A stretch of 64,000 nt of DNA from Arcicella lustrica (GTDB taxonomy: Bacteria > Bacteroidota > Bacteroidia > Cytophagales > Spirosomataceae). Position numbers and translations under genes: made by a program. Within the stretch, counting starts at the first letter, position 1. Every line of letters begins with the position of its first letter. The notes beneath the pieces are model-generated. The model saw only the letters and a program-made list of their open reading frames with translations, was not told where the DNA came from and searched no databases. Positions 17,314 to 26,023 of this stretch are shown in pieces. The stretch spans positions 4,418-68,417 of the forward strand of contig NZ_JAYGIM010000023.1 of NCBI RefSeq assembly GCF_034930985.1. Direction: 5' to 3'.

Positions 17314-17676
17314 ATGGAAGAATTAACGAAAACAGAAGAGAAAATCATGCAGGCACTTTGGGAGTTGAAAAGTGCTTTTGTAAAAGATATTATCGAAAAA
17401 ATGGATGAAGAACCCAAACCTCCATACAATACCATTTCGTCGGTAGTGAGAATTTTAGAGAAGAAAGGTTTTGTTGGCTACAAAGCCTATGGCAAAACTT
17501 ACGAGTACTTTCCGATAGTTTCTAAGGAAGATTATGCCAAGAAGACCTTCAAAAAAGTATTAAGTAATTATTTCGATAATTCAGCGAGTAGCTTATTGTC
17601 TTTTTTGGTTAAAGAAGAGAAAATTTCTTCTGCTGAATTAGAGGCTTTGAAAAACATTATTGATGGAAAAAACTGA
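17314..17676 (+). CDS. BlaI/MecI/CopY-family repressor
   Basis: A 120-residue winged-helix repressor. The start EELTKTEEKIMQALWELK and PPYNTISSVVRILEKKGFVGYKAYGKTYEYFP (recognition helix plus wing) are diagnostic. Members are homodimeric repressors released when an M56 membrane protease partner cleaves them. The partner gene follows 31 nt downstream, but is broken (see next entry), so this repressor may be permanently active or released by another protease. Confidence 0.93.
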   Translation: MEELTKTEEKIMQALWELKSAFVKDIIEKMDEEPKPPYNTISSVVRILEKKGFVGYKAYGKTYEYFPIVSKEDYAKKTFKKVLSNYFDNSASSLLSFLVKEEKISSAELEALKNIIDGKN

Positions 17677-17707
17677 TAAAATATACTAATTTTTAATCCT
17701 ATCAACT

Positions 17708-19111
17708 ATGAATTATTTATTAGAATCGAGCATCTCGATGGTGCTTTTGTATGCACTTTACTTTTTTGTATTTAGAAATTTTACTTTCATTCGACTCAAT
17801 CGAATCTATCTATTGTTGAGCTTAGTTTTCAGTTTGCTCGTTCCAGCATTTACTTGGGAAGTTCAAGAATTGGCTTTTAACGCTAAAGACCTAGCCAACT
17901 ATGCACGAATTTACTCTTTGAAACAAATAGATGAATTCGGAAAAATTGGCTCAGAAGTAGCAATAAATAAAAACGGAATAGGTTTTAATTGATTTGAATT
18001 ACTCTTTTCATTTTACTGGTTGGGCTTTGTGCTAATGTCAGGAAGAATAATTGTTTTAATTTTTAAGTTGATAAATCTCAAGAAAGGCTCTTCTCAACCT
18101 TATATCTCAAATACTGGAAAATTTGCCAATGCTTCGTTTTTTAACCTGATTTTCATTGATGATTCACACCTAAATGCTGATGAAATCGAACAAATTTTAG
18201 CACATGAACGTTGGCATGTTCGTCTCTTTCATTCTTATGATTTACTCTTTGTTGAGCTTGTTAAAATAACTTTTTGGTTTAATCCTATTGTTTGGTTATA
18301 CCAACGTTCATTAGCGGAAGTGCATGAATATGAAGTAGATATCCGAATGATAGAAAAGTATCATCCCCAGACTTATGCACACTTATTATTGAAACTAGCA
18401 GGCTTTCAAGTTTCGCCAATGATGATTCATTCTTTTAGTAGAAAGCCCCTTTCCAACAGAATTCATTTTTTATTTACTAAACAAAAATCAGTGCCTATGA
18501 AAAAGTTCGCTTATTTATCCGTTCTGCCCATTTTGGGGCTAATTACGATGGCATTTTCTTTTGAAACTGTTGTCAAGAAATTTCAAGAAAAGCCTAGCAA
18601 AAGTATTGAAAGGGCACAAAATAGTGCTTTGAATACCTATCCAGAAGTTAAAGTTACTGACAACAAAGAACTTTACACGATTAGAACTAATGAGAAAAAA
18701 GACCAGATTTCAATGACTTTGAGTCCCAGAAAAATTACTCCAGATTTGGTCAATGGAATTGTTGCTGAAGAATTTAAAAGCTATGGCTTTTTGGTGAAAG
18801 TAAAAAAAATTGAATACAACGAATCCAAAAAATTGAGTAGAATTGAAATTAGTTTGGAAGAAAATGAAAAAAGTAAGAATGCAAGAGATAAAAAGAAAGT
18901 AAAAGTATCAGACTTACCAACGCATTTTAGTTTTAATCTCAGTAAAATGATTAATAAAAATCCTAAAGACTTGGATGCTACGATTGTTCTTTTTGCTGAT
19001 AAAACCACTGGCGAACATTTTGTAGCAGCGCTTGGTCCACCGCCGCCACCGCCACCACCAATGACATCATTGCCACCAGCACCACCAATGCCAAAGAAGA
19101 TTAAAAAATAA
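17708..19111 (+). pseudogene. M56 (BlaR1-like) sensor protease gene with one in-frame TGA
   Basis: A single reading frame of 468 codons is interrupted only by TGA at 17990-17992. The first part (94 codons) encodes two membrane helices beginning MNYLLESSISMVLLYALYFF; the frame continues after the stop as FELLFSFYWLGFVLMSGRI, a further membrane helix, then the zinc protease motif HERWH (HExxH), the AEVHEYEVDI segment, a fourth helix and a periplasmic tail ending in a Pro-rich stretch. Everything else is intact, so the break is recent, a sequencing error, or tolerated (TGG to TGA; reinitiation at TTG 18020 could give a 363-residue C-terminal product). Confidence 0.8.
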
Positions 19112-19117
19112 ACACGG

Positions 19118-19149
19118 AAGCTTGATAGTTTTATCTATCAGGCTTTTTT
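19118..19149 (+). terminator. Intrinsic terminator after M56 gene
   Basis: AAGCTTGATAG and CTATCAGGCTT form a hairpin with a short T-rich loop and are followed by TTTTT. Confidence 0.8.
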
Positions 19150-19271
19150 GCTTCAAATAAAGTATTTGGGTTTTGTCAAGAAAAATCTTCTTCAATCCAC
19201 CTCATCTTTTACCGTTCCCCAAAATAAAATACCATTCTTCCTAAGTATTTTCTTATTGCAAAAATCCAGAA

Positions 19272-19279
19272 TATCTTTG
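19272..19279 (+). promoter_or_regulatory. -7 box TATCTTTG for ygiB-like gene
   Basis: Matches TAnnTTTG, 47 nt upstream of the ATG at 19327. Confidence 0.5.
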
Positions 19280-19326
19280 ATGGACAAACCAAAATTTCAC
19301 GATTTTTAAATCGTTATTCAAAAACA

Positions 19327-20019
19327 ATGACACCTTTACGCAAAAGTTCATTTATTCGAAAAGTCAAAGACATTACTGTTAGTAGTACTTTGGCTTTGGC
19401 TGTTTTGGGAAATACTGTGATGCTTCAAAGTTGTGGAAGTTCTAATCAAGATGATGAGGGCGACTATGAGGAAGTGGAAGTTTATACCAAAGGAGTAAAA
19501 ACGTATATCACAGAGACTTCTAAAGGGGTATTCAAAATTACAGATGAAGTAGAAGTACCAGCGGATAGTTCTAAAGCAATTGTTACTTATTTGGATGGAA
19601 AAAAAGATACCCTTTCTCCAAGAGCAGTAAAAGCCTTGATTGATAATGAAATTGCCACAAATCAAACGCAAATTGGTCAAAGTAATAATTTGTCGAATGC
19701 TTTGTTGTATGGCGGAATGGGTTATTTATTAGCAAAAACTTTAAGCCCGACTTACTCAAATTATCGCCCAGATATGTCGAATAATTTTAGTTCGTCAAAT
19801 TCTTCCTATAGCAGTACAAAGCAAGACAGTTCAAGAAGAAGACACCATGTTGGATATTATGGAGGAGGAATAGGTCGTTATTATGCTACAGCAAGTGCTT
19901 TTCAAAAATCTAGTACGATTCACGAAAACATCGGAAGTTCACGAACAATTACTTCTCGCCCAATTTCAGGAAGAAGTGGTTTCTTTCATAGTTCAAGTCA
20001 TGGTGGTTATCATGGATAG
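19327..20019 (+). CDS. YgiB-like lipoprotein (DUF1190-type)
   Basis: A 230-residue protein. A basic N-terminus (KSSFIRKVKDITVSSTL) leads to a hydrophobic stretch and a lipobox-like MLQSCGSS (Cys36). An acidic patch DDEGDYEEVEVY follows, then a beta-rich part, and a Ser/Gly/Tyr-rich C-terminal half (YYGGGIGRYYATAS ... SGFFHSSSHGGYHG). The arrangement and the adjacency to a ygiC-like gene match the E. coli ygiB-ygiC pair, in which YgiB is a DUF1190 lipoprotein. Sequence match is weak, so family membership rests partly on context. Function is unknown in E. coli too. Confidence 0.6.
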   Translation: MTPLRKSSFIRKVKDITVSSTLALAVLGNTVMLQSCGSSNQDDEGDYEEVEVYTKGVKTYITETSKGVFKITDEVEVPADSSKAIVTYLDGKKDTLSPRAVKALIDNEIATNQTQIGQSNNLSNALLYGGMGYLLAKTLSPTYSNYRPDMSNNFSSSNSSYSSTKQDSSRRRHHVGYYGGGIGRYYATASAFQKSSTIHENIGSSRTITSRPISGRSGFFHSSSHGGYHG

Positions 20020-20025
20020 GCTTTG

Positions 20026-20123
20026 AACTGTCAGCTATCAGTATTTAGATTTTGTTTTCAGAGAAAAATACATTTTTACCATATTAAAAAAAGCTGATAG
20101 CTCACTGCTGACAGCTCATAGCT
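20026..20123. repeat. Heptad hairpin between ygiB-like and ygiC-like genes
   Basis: The left arm CTGTCAGCTATCAG (20028-20041) is complementary to the right arm at 20093-20114, except that the right arm holds exactly one extra 7-nt unit (CACTGCT). The loop is AT-rich. This is the clearest example of 7-nt unit gain or loss in the window. Confidence 0.75.
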
Positions 20124-20130
20124 ATTTACA

Positions 20131-21300
20131 ATGAATCTCAAAAAATTAAATATATCACCTACACAAACGCTACAAAATGTTGGTTGGGATTGGATGCTTG
20201 GCGAAAATACTTTGCCGTACGTTACCGACGAGATGATTATAGTTTCTGAAAAAGAAGCCGAACAATACTATGAAGCCGTAAATCAATTATACGAAATGTA
20301 CATTGAAGCAGCGCAATATGTTGTTGAAAATGAGCTTTTTGCTGAATTAGGTATTCCTGCAAATCTAATCAAATTAGTAAAGTATTCTTGGGAAAATGAT
20401 AATCATTGGCATTTGTACGGACGCTTTGATTTGAGTGGAGGTTTAGATGGAAAACCAATAAAATTGATAGAATTCAATGCCGATACGGCTACTTGTATTC
20501 CAGAAACGGCTGTTGTTCAATGGGCTTCTTTAAAAGCAAATGGTTTAGATGAAAGTTCACAATTTAATACTTTGTATGAAGCTTTAGTTGAACAATTGAA
20601 AGAGGTAAAACGTCAAAACCCAGTGCTTTCACCTACTTTATTGATTTCAACGATGGAAGGTTTTCCAGAAGATGATACCAATATGAAAGTATTGGGAGAA
20701 GCGGCTTTGGAAGCAGGTTTTGAAGTAGCTTATGAAAATATTGAAAATGTAGAGTTTTCACCAGTGGAAGGAATTTTCAAGCAAAATGAAAGCGACGGGA
20801 GATTTACTCGTTTCGATTTTTGGTTTAAGCTAGTGCCTTGGGAATACATTGGTTGGGATGAACCTGAATTGGCTGATATTCTTACCAAACTGGTTTACGA
20901 TAATAAAGTAATTGTATTAAATCCCGCCTATACGTTATTGTTTCAGTCGAAAGGGCTTTTGAGTATTTTATGGAAATTATTTCCGAATCATCCTTTGTTG
21001 TTAGAAACAGCTAGAAAACCTTTGGCGAATAAAACTTGTGTACAAAAAGTACTTTTTGGAAGAGAAGGAGCTAACGTGAAAATACTTTCGAAAGATGGTG
21101 CTACAATTGATGCAAAAGAAGGAGAATATTTTGAACAAGAAGCCGTTTATCAAGAATATACCGAATTTTTGAGCGACCGTGCGGGCAATTTTTATCAAGC
21201 AGGTGTTTTTTTTGCTGGCGAAGCATGTGGTCTAGGTTTTAGAAAAGGTGGAAAAATCATCGACAATACAGCCCAATTTTGTGGGCATATTGTTGTATAA
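20131..21300 (+). CDS. ygiC: Glutathionylspermidine synthase-like ATP-grasp ligase (YgiC type)
   Basis: A 389-residue cytoplasmic ATP-grasp protein of the glutathionylspermidine synthetase family (YgiC/YjfC branch, no amidase domain). Seen: GWDWMLGENTLPY near the N-terminus, GRFDLSGGLDGKPIKLIEFNADTATCIPET (about residues 95-125), WFKLVPWEYIG, and the C-terminal ATP-site segment NKTCVQKVLFGREGANV plus AGVFFAGEACGLGFRKG. The peptide-like product of this branch is not known. It follows the lipoprotein gene in the same order as in Enterobacteria. It overlaps a spurious frame of the next gene but not its true start. Confidence 0.9.
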   Translation: MNLKKLNISPTQTLQNVGWDWMLGENTLPYVTDEMIIVSEKEAEQYYEAVNQLYEMYIEAAQYVVENELFAELGIPANLIKLVKYSWENDNHWHLYGRFDLSGGLDGKPIKLIEFNADTATCIPETAVVQWASLKANGLDESSQFNTLYEALVEQLKEVKRQNPVLSPTLLISTMEGFPEDDTNMKVLGEAALEAGFEVAYENIENVEFSPVEGIFKQNESDGRFTRFDFWFKLVPWEYIGWDEPELADILTKLVYDNKVIVLNPAYTLLFQSKGLLSILWKLFPNHPLLLETARKPLANKTCVQKVLFGREGANVKILSKDGATIDAKEGEYFEQEAVYQEYTEFLSDRAGNFYQAGVFFAGEACGLGFRKGGKIIDNTAQFCGHIVV

Positions 21301-21311
21301 ATATTAGAAAT

Positions 21312-22340
21312 ATGCCCATTATTCAAACGTCTTACAGAACTTCACATATCTGGAAAGATGCACATTTTTCAACAATATATCCAAGTACGCTTAGAAAAGT
21401 AACTGGAATTCAATACGAACGTGAACGATTAGAACTGTGGGATGGAGACTTTTTAGATTTAGATTGGTCGAAGGCAGGTGCTATTAATAAGAAAGCAAAA
21501 TCAAAAAAGAAAGAGGAAACAAAAGTTGATGAAGTGGTTCAGCCTAGCAAGTCTTTAGCGATACTTTCACATGGATTTTTAGGAAACACTACAAGACCAT
21601 ACTTATTAGGAGGAGCAAAAGCTTTTAATTCAATTGGCTGGGACGTTCTGGCATGGAATCATAGAGGGTTGAGTGGAGAAAAAAACCGCTTAGAGCGAAT
21701 GACAATTCATGGTGGAAGCGATGAATTAGAAGCCGTCGTAAATCATGCTTTAACGAAAGATAATTACGAAGAAATTGTGTTGGTGGGTTACAGTAAAGGC
21801 GCAAATATTTCCTTGAAATATGCAGGTGAAAAAGGAGAGGAGATTCCCGATAAAGTAAAAAAAGTAATAGCAATTTCTTGTCCAACAGATTTACAAGGAA
21901 GTGTAAATGCAATGGGAAAAACTGGCTTTTATGCTGAAAGATTTAAAAGTAAATTGTTGAAATTTTTGAAAAATCGTTGGGAATTGATTGATAACCAAAT
22001 TTTTAGAGAATTTGATAAATATAAGTACTTAGACGATTTTACGAACAATTATATCGCTCCATTACATGGAATGAAAGATGCTGAAGAGTATTATGAACAA
22101 TGTGCCGCAGCGCCTTATGTTCCTAAAATCAGGATTCCAGCTTTTATTTTAAATGCCAAAAATGATCCTGTTTTATCTGAAAGCTGTGCGATGTTAGATG
22201 TCGCTAAAAACTCAGATTATATTTTTTCGGAATATCCAAATTATGGTGGACATTGTGGTTTTTATGCTTCAAATCCCGAAGGTTTATATTACGGAGATAA
22301 AAGAATGTTGGAGTTTGTGCAGGATAAAATTACTGTTTAG
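21312..22340 (+). CDS. YheT-like alpha/beta hydrolase
   Basis: A 342-residue hydrolase. The start MPIIQTSYRTSHIWKDAHFSTIYP (here cut after 20 residues: ...AHFS) and SHGFLGNTTRPYLLG (oxyanion region) are typical of the YheT/ABHD1-3 branch. The catalytic triad is Ser in VGYSKGANIS, Asp in LNAKNDPVL and His in YGGHCGF. The ATG at 21312 is 11 nt after the ygiC-like stop, so cotranscription is likely. An inserted Lys-rich stretch (about residues 60-75) is unusual but harmless. Substrate is unknown; esterase on lipids is the family guess. Confidence 0.87.
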   Translation: MPIIQTSYRTSHIWKDAHFSTIYPSTLRKVTGIQYERERLELWDGDFLDLDWSKAGAINKKAKSKKKEETKVDEVVQPSKSLAILSHGFLGNTTRPYLLGGAKAFNSIGWDVLAWNHRGLSGEKNRLERMTIHGGSDELEAVVNHALTKDNYEEIVLVGYSKGANISLKYAGEKGEEIPDKVKKVIAISCPTDLQGSVNAMGKTGFYAERFKSKLLKFLKNRWELIDNQIFREFDKYKYLDDFTNNYIAPLHGMKDAEEYYEQCAAAPYVPKIRIPAFILNAKNDPVLSESCAMLDVAKNSDYIFSEYPNYGGHCGFYASNPEGLYYGDKRMLEFVQDKITV

Positions 22341-22408
22341 CTTTTTAGCTCTGAGCCATGAGCTTTTAATATTAGAAAAACTCATAGCTCAAGGCTCAAA
22401 GCTAATCG
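22336..22408. repeat. Heptad hairpin between convergent yheT-like and moeA genes
   Basis: AGCTCTGAGCCATGAGCTTTT pairs with the AAAACTCATAGCTCAAGGCTC-AAAGCT arm across a short AT loop. It may serve as the shared terminator. Confidence 0.65.
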
Positions 22409-23599
22409 CTATCTAAACCTTACAAATCCAAATATTTCACCTGCTTTAAAAACTTGTTTTTCAGCAGGTAATTCTACAAAACCATCACAATCTGTCAGAT
22501 TGGCAAAATCTGCTGAGCCACTTCCTAAGAAAGGTTTAGCCATCATTTTTCCAGCTTCAAAATAGGTTTTTACGGGTACGAAGTAGGTTAAATCAGGCTT
22601 GAAAATAATTTCCTTGTCTAAAATTACTTCTTCATGTTTAATCTCTGAATTTAACGTAGGTAAAACATATTTGCAGAAACATAAAAAAGTAGAAACAGGA
22701 TTTCCGGGTAAAGCAAAGATGATTTTTCCTGCTTTTGTTTTGCCAAACCACATCGGTTTTCCTGGTTTTTGGGCTACTTTATGAAAGAGTTTTTCTAATC
22801 CTAAATCTGTTAAAATAGCAGGTACAAAATCTTTTTTCCCTGCTGAAACTCCACCGCTCAATAGTAAAATATCGTATGATTCAATGATTTCTTTGAGCTT
22901 TTGGTAGAGTACTTTTTCTTCATCAATCAAATGAAAAGTAGTAGCTGCAACACCAATTTGCTGTAAAGCTGCCGCCAACATATAAGCGTTTGAAGTACGA
23001 ATCTGATACGCTAATGGTGTTTCTTCAATATCAACCAATTCATCACCCGTAGAAATAAGTGCTATTTTGGGCGTATTTTGTACCTTAACAATACTTTTGC
23101 CGACCGTTGCCATTACGGCAATTTCAGCAGGACTAATTTTGATGCCTTTTTGCAATAAAACTTCTTCAGCTTTTCGGTCTGAGCCTTGTAGATGTACATT
23201 TTGCCCTTTTTTAATTTCTTCGTTTGGAATGCTAATGCAAGCAAATTTTACTTTACCATCTTGCTGAATGTTGAAATCTTCATAACGGAGTACGGTATCA
23301 CAACCCAAAGGTAAAATTGCTCCTGTCATTACTTCTATGCCTTTGCTGATATCTTGCAAAGTCTTTTGAGCTTCGCCAGCAAACTGAATATTTTCAATAG
23401 CAATTTTTTGTAAGTCTACTTCATCAAAACAAAAAGCTAGGCCGTCCATCGCTACTCTGTTGAAAGGAGGAAAATCTCGGTCGGCATAAATGTTTTCTGC
23501 TAAAATTCTACCGACAGACGACAATAGTGGAACTTCCGAAACTGTTGTTTCATGTTGGTTGGCTAATACAATTTTTAGAGCTTCTTCTACTGAAATCAT
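22409..23599 (-). CDS. moeA: Molybdopterin molybdotransferase
   Basis: A 396-residue enzyme that inserts molybdate into adenylated molybdopterin. Motifs: MISVEEALKIVLANQ at the start, FNRVAMDGLAF (about 51-61), MTGAILPLGCDTVLRYED, LISTGDELV, LSGGVSAGKKDFV and ALPGNPVSTFLC. The ATG at 23599 is preferred to the TTG 8 codons upstream because the family starts M-I-S-V-E-E-A. It is head-to-head with moaC about 150 nt away. Confidence 0.95.
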   Translation of the reverse strand: MISVEEALKIVLANQHETTVSEVPLLSSVGRILAENIYADRDFPPFNRVAMDGLAFCFDEVDLQKIAIENIQFAGEAQKTLQDISKGIEVMTGAILPLGCDTVLRYEDFNIQQDGKVKFACISIPNEEIKKGQNVHLQGSDRKAEEVLLQKGIKISPAEIAVMATVGKSIVKVQNTPKIALISTGDELVDIEETPLAYQIRTSNAYMLAAALQQIGVAATTFHLIDEEKVLYQKLKEIIESYDILLLSGGVSAGKKDFVPAILTDLGLEKLFHKVAQKPGKPMWFGKTKAGKIIFALPGNPVSTFLCFCKYVLPTLNSEIKHEEVILDKEIIFKPDLTYFVPVKTYFEAGKMMAKPFLGSGSADFANLTDCDGFVELPAEKQVFKAGEIFGFVRFR

Positions 23600-23665
23600 A
23601 AGAATAGTTGGATTGTTAGCCAAAACTCAATTTCGGCTAAACGTAGGGAATCAAGATTAGATATT

Positions 23666-23673
23666 TACCTTTG
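23666..23673 (+). promoter_or_regulatory. -7 box TACCTTTG for moaC
   Basis: Matches TAnnTTTG about 77 nt upstream of the moaC ATG at 23750. Confidence 0.45.
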
Positions 23674-23749
23674 TGCAAAAATAAACAGGATTCCTTTGGG
23701 AATCGTTGATTCTTTAGATTTTGTTAAAACGGATTTTGACGATAGTGAT

Positions 23750-24220
23750 ATGAAAACCTTTACACATTTAGATTCCGATAATCAGCCTTCGATGGTGGAT
23801 GTTTCTGAAAAAGCGATTACCAAACGTACTGCCATTGCCCAAAGTATTGTGGTATTGACGGACGAAATCATGGCGAATTTTCAGGATGGTGACCTTAAAA
23901 CCAAGAAAGGTTCTGTGATTCAAACGGCAATTATTGCCGGAACGATGGGTGCAAAAAAGACTTCTGATTTGATTCCTCTTTGCCATCCATTGGGTTTGGA
24001 TTCTTGTAAGTTTTCAACTGAAATTTCTGGAAATGAAGTGATTATTACTTGTACTTGCTCGCTTACGGCAAAAACTGGCGTAGAAATGGAGGCTTTGACT
24101 GGTGCAAGTATTGCTGCTTTGACGATTTATGATATGTGTAAAGCTTTTTCGCATGACATCATCATTAAAGAAACAAAACTGATTTCAAAAACTGGAGGGA
24201 AAAGTGATTATAAGCTGTGA
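23750..24220 (+). CDS. moaC: Cyclic pyranopterin monophosphate synthase
   Basis: A 156-residue enzyme converting the MoaA product 3',8-cyclo-GTP into cyclic pyranopterin monophosphate. Seen: MVDVSEKAITKRTAIAQS (residues 16-33), KKTSDLIPLCHPLGLDSCK (the KxxDxIPLCHPL motif), TGVEMEALTGASIAALTIYDMCKA, and ISKTGGKSDY at the C-terminus. The ATG at 23750 gives a normal length. moaA is not in this window. Confidence 0.96.
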   Translation: MKTFTHLDSDNQPSMVDVSEKAITKRTAIAQSIVVLTDEIMANFQDGDLKTKKGSVIQTAIIAGTMGAKKTSDLIPLCHPLGLDSCKFSTEISGNEVIITCTCSLTAKTGVEMEALTGASIAALTIYDMCKAFSHDIIIKETKLISKTGGKSDYKL

Positions 24221-24378
24221 GCTTTCAGCTTTCGGTCATCGGATTTTCAGTTTTTTAGTAATGAAGTATTTAAGTAGAATTAGAAATGAATAAAAATTTA
24301 AGCCATAATGATTATCTGTTAGCTAAAAGCTCATACCCGAAATCTGACGACCGACATCCGACATCCGACATCCCAAAA
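24212..24378. repeat. Heptad element spanning the moaC-mobA junction and mobA N-terminus
   Basis: Left arm (24215-24256) AGCTGTG-AGCTTTC-AGCTTTC-GGTCATC-GGATTTT; right arm (24319-24378) TTAGCTA-AAAGCTC-AT..CCGAAAT-CTGACGA-CCGACAT-CCGACAT. The arms are partly complementary, the mobA ATG lies in the loop and the right arm is translated. Confidence 0.65.
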
Positions 24379-24930
24379 CCCAAAGGATTAATTCTTTCTG
24401 GAGGAATGAGTACTCGGATGGGAACGGAGAAGCGTTTATTGAATTATCATGGGAAGAGTCAGGAACAGTATCTTTATGAGCTAATGAAACCTTTTTGTGA
24501 TGAAGTATTTGTATCAATCAATGCCAATCAGCAAACGAAATTACCTTATATTCAAGATGTTGAGCTTGCAGTGAAAAGTCCGATTGTGGGAATCTTTTCC
24601 GCTTTTCAACAATTTCCTGATTCTGCTTGGCTGATAATTGCTTGCGATATGCCTTTGGTGAGTCAAGAAACGATTGAGTTTTTGCTTAAAAATAGAAATC
24701 CAGAAAAGTACGCCACTGCTTTTGAAAATCCAGAAGAACAATTTCCTGAACCTTTACTTACAATTTTTGAAGCTAGATTTTACGAGCCTTTACAAGTATT
24801 TATTCAGCAAGAAAAAAAATCCACAATGCGACTTTTACAAAGTTTAGACATAGAATTACTTCAAATTCCAGATGCTAAAATGTTGAAGAATGTTAATACT
24901 ACGGAAGAGTTTGACAGCTTTCAGCGATGA
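24286..24930 (+). CDS. mobA: Molybdenum cofactor guanylyltransferase (MobA-like)
   Basis: A 214-residue nucleotidyltransferase. The GTP-binding signature LILSGGMSTRMGTEKRLL starts only at residue 36; catalytic aspartates are in IIACDMPLVS; the C-terminus NVNTTEEFDSF is typical. The first ~35 residues are an extension, of which residues 17-33 (YPKSDDRHPTSDIPKPK) are encoded by heptad DNA repeats. No later start codon would retain the GTP loop, so the extension must be translated. It may act on molybdopterin (GMP or CMP form not resolvable). Confidence 0.88.
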   Translation: MNKNLSHNDYLLAKSSYPKSDDRHPTSDIPKPKGLILSGGMSTRMGTEKRLLNYHGKSQEQYLYELMKPFCDEVFVSINANQQTKLPYIQDVELAVKSPIVGIFSAFQQFPDSAWLIIACDMPLVSQETIEFLLKNRNPEKYATAFENPEEQFPEPLLTIFEARFYEPLQVFIQQEKKSTMRLLQSLDIELLQIPDAKMLKNVNTTEEFDSFQR

Positions 24931-25115
24931 GATTTTGGATTTCGGATGTCAGATTTCGGCAATCAGCAAAACAAAATATTTTTCAACCTTAAAATATAAA
25001 TTCATTCTTCATTTATAAACCATACTTTAAAACTCAAGACTGAAAGCTCACGGCTCGTAGCTAAATAAAAATATTATGTCCGAAATCCGAAACCCGAAAT
25101 CCGAAATCCGAAATT
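24910..25115. repeat. Heptad element from mobA 3' end into miaA 5' end
   Basis: Left part ACAGCTT-TCAGCGA..GGATTTC-GGATGTC-AGATTTC-GG overlaps the last mobA codons; right part includes AAGCTCA-CGGCTCG-TAGCT and then CCGAAAT-CCGAAAC-CCGAAAT-CCGAAAT-CCGAAAT (from 25080), which encodes miaA residues 2-13. The two parts are complementary. Confidence 0.7.
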
Positions 25116-26023
25116 CAAGTAAAACTCTCATCATCATCGTCGGTCCAACGGCTGTTGGGAAAACAGATTTGTGTGTAAAACTTGCCAAATTGCTTGATAC
25201 AGAAGTTGTTTCAGCAGATTCTCGCCAATTTTATCGTGAACTTGCCATCGGAACAGCCAAGCCTACTGAGGAGGAAATGGATGGAGTACCGCATCATTTT
25301 GTCAATTCACATTCTATTCATGATTATTATTCGGTTGGTGATTTTGAGCGTGATTGCTTAAAGGTTTTAGAAGAAATTTTTACTAGAAAAGATACTGCAA
25401 TTCTAACAGGTGGTTCGGGAATGTTTATCAAAATGATAACTGATGGCATCGACGAAATGCCAGAAGCCGATTTAGTTTTGCGTCAACAATTGGCTGAACG
25501 CTTTGAAAAAGAAGGTTTGAGCCAATTAAAAGAGGAATTAAGAGTACTAGACCCTGTTTACTTTGAACAAGTAGATGACCAAAATACACAAAGAGTATTG
25601 CGTGCTTTGGAAGTTTGTATATCAACTGGTAAACCTTTTTCAAGTTTCAGAAAAAATCAGAAGGTCGAACGACCTTTTAAAATGCTAAAAATTGCTTTGG
25701 AACGCCCACGAGAAGAACTTTATGCAAGAATTGATACTCGTATGGATTTGATGTTGGAAGGAGGTTTGGAAGCCGAAGCAAAAGCAGTAATGGAGTACCG
25801 TGAACATTATGCTTTGAAAACTGTTGGTTATCGAGAAATTTACGAGCATCTTGATGGAAATTATGATCGTGAAGAAATGGTGAGATTATTGAAAAGAAAT
25901 TCAAGAAGATATGCCAAACGCCAAATGACTTGGTTTAAAAATCAAGATGAATTTCATTGGTTTGATGCCAAAAATGTAACAGAAATCACAGATTTTATTA
26001 CAAACGAGTTAAAACAAATGTAG
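25076..26023 (+). CDS. miaA: tRNA dimethylallyltransferase
   Basis: A 315-residue enzyme that prenylates A37 of tRNAs reading UNN codons. Walker A-like VGPTAVGKTDL begins at residue 20; VVSADSRQFYRELAIGTAKP, the HHFVNS motif, TGGSGMFIK and the C-terminal NSRRYAKRQMTWFKNQ are all family hallmarks. The ATG at 25076 means that the first 13 or so residues (MSEIRNPKSEIRN) come from five CCGAAAT-type heptads. No closer start exists. Confidence 0.96.
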   Translation: MSEIRNPKSEIRNSSKTLIIIVGPTAVGKTDLCVKLAKLLDTEVVSADSRQFYRELAIGTAKPTEEEMDGVPHHFVNSHSIHDYYSVGDFERDCLKVLEEIFTRKDTAILTGGSGMFIKMITDGIDEMPEADLVLRQQLAERFEKEGLSQLKEELRVLDPVYFEQVDDQNTQRVLRALEVCISTGKPFSSFRKNQKVERPFKMLKIALERPREELYARIDTRMDLMLEGGLEAEAKAVMEYREHYALKTVGYREIYEHLDGNYDREEMVRLLKRNSRRYAKRQMTWFKNQDEFHWFDAKNVTEITDFITNELKQM

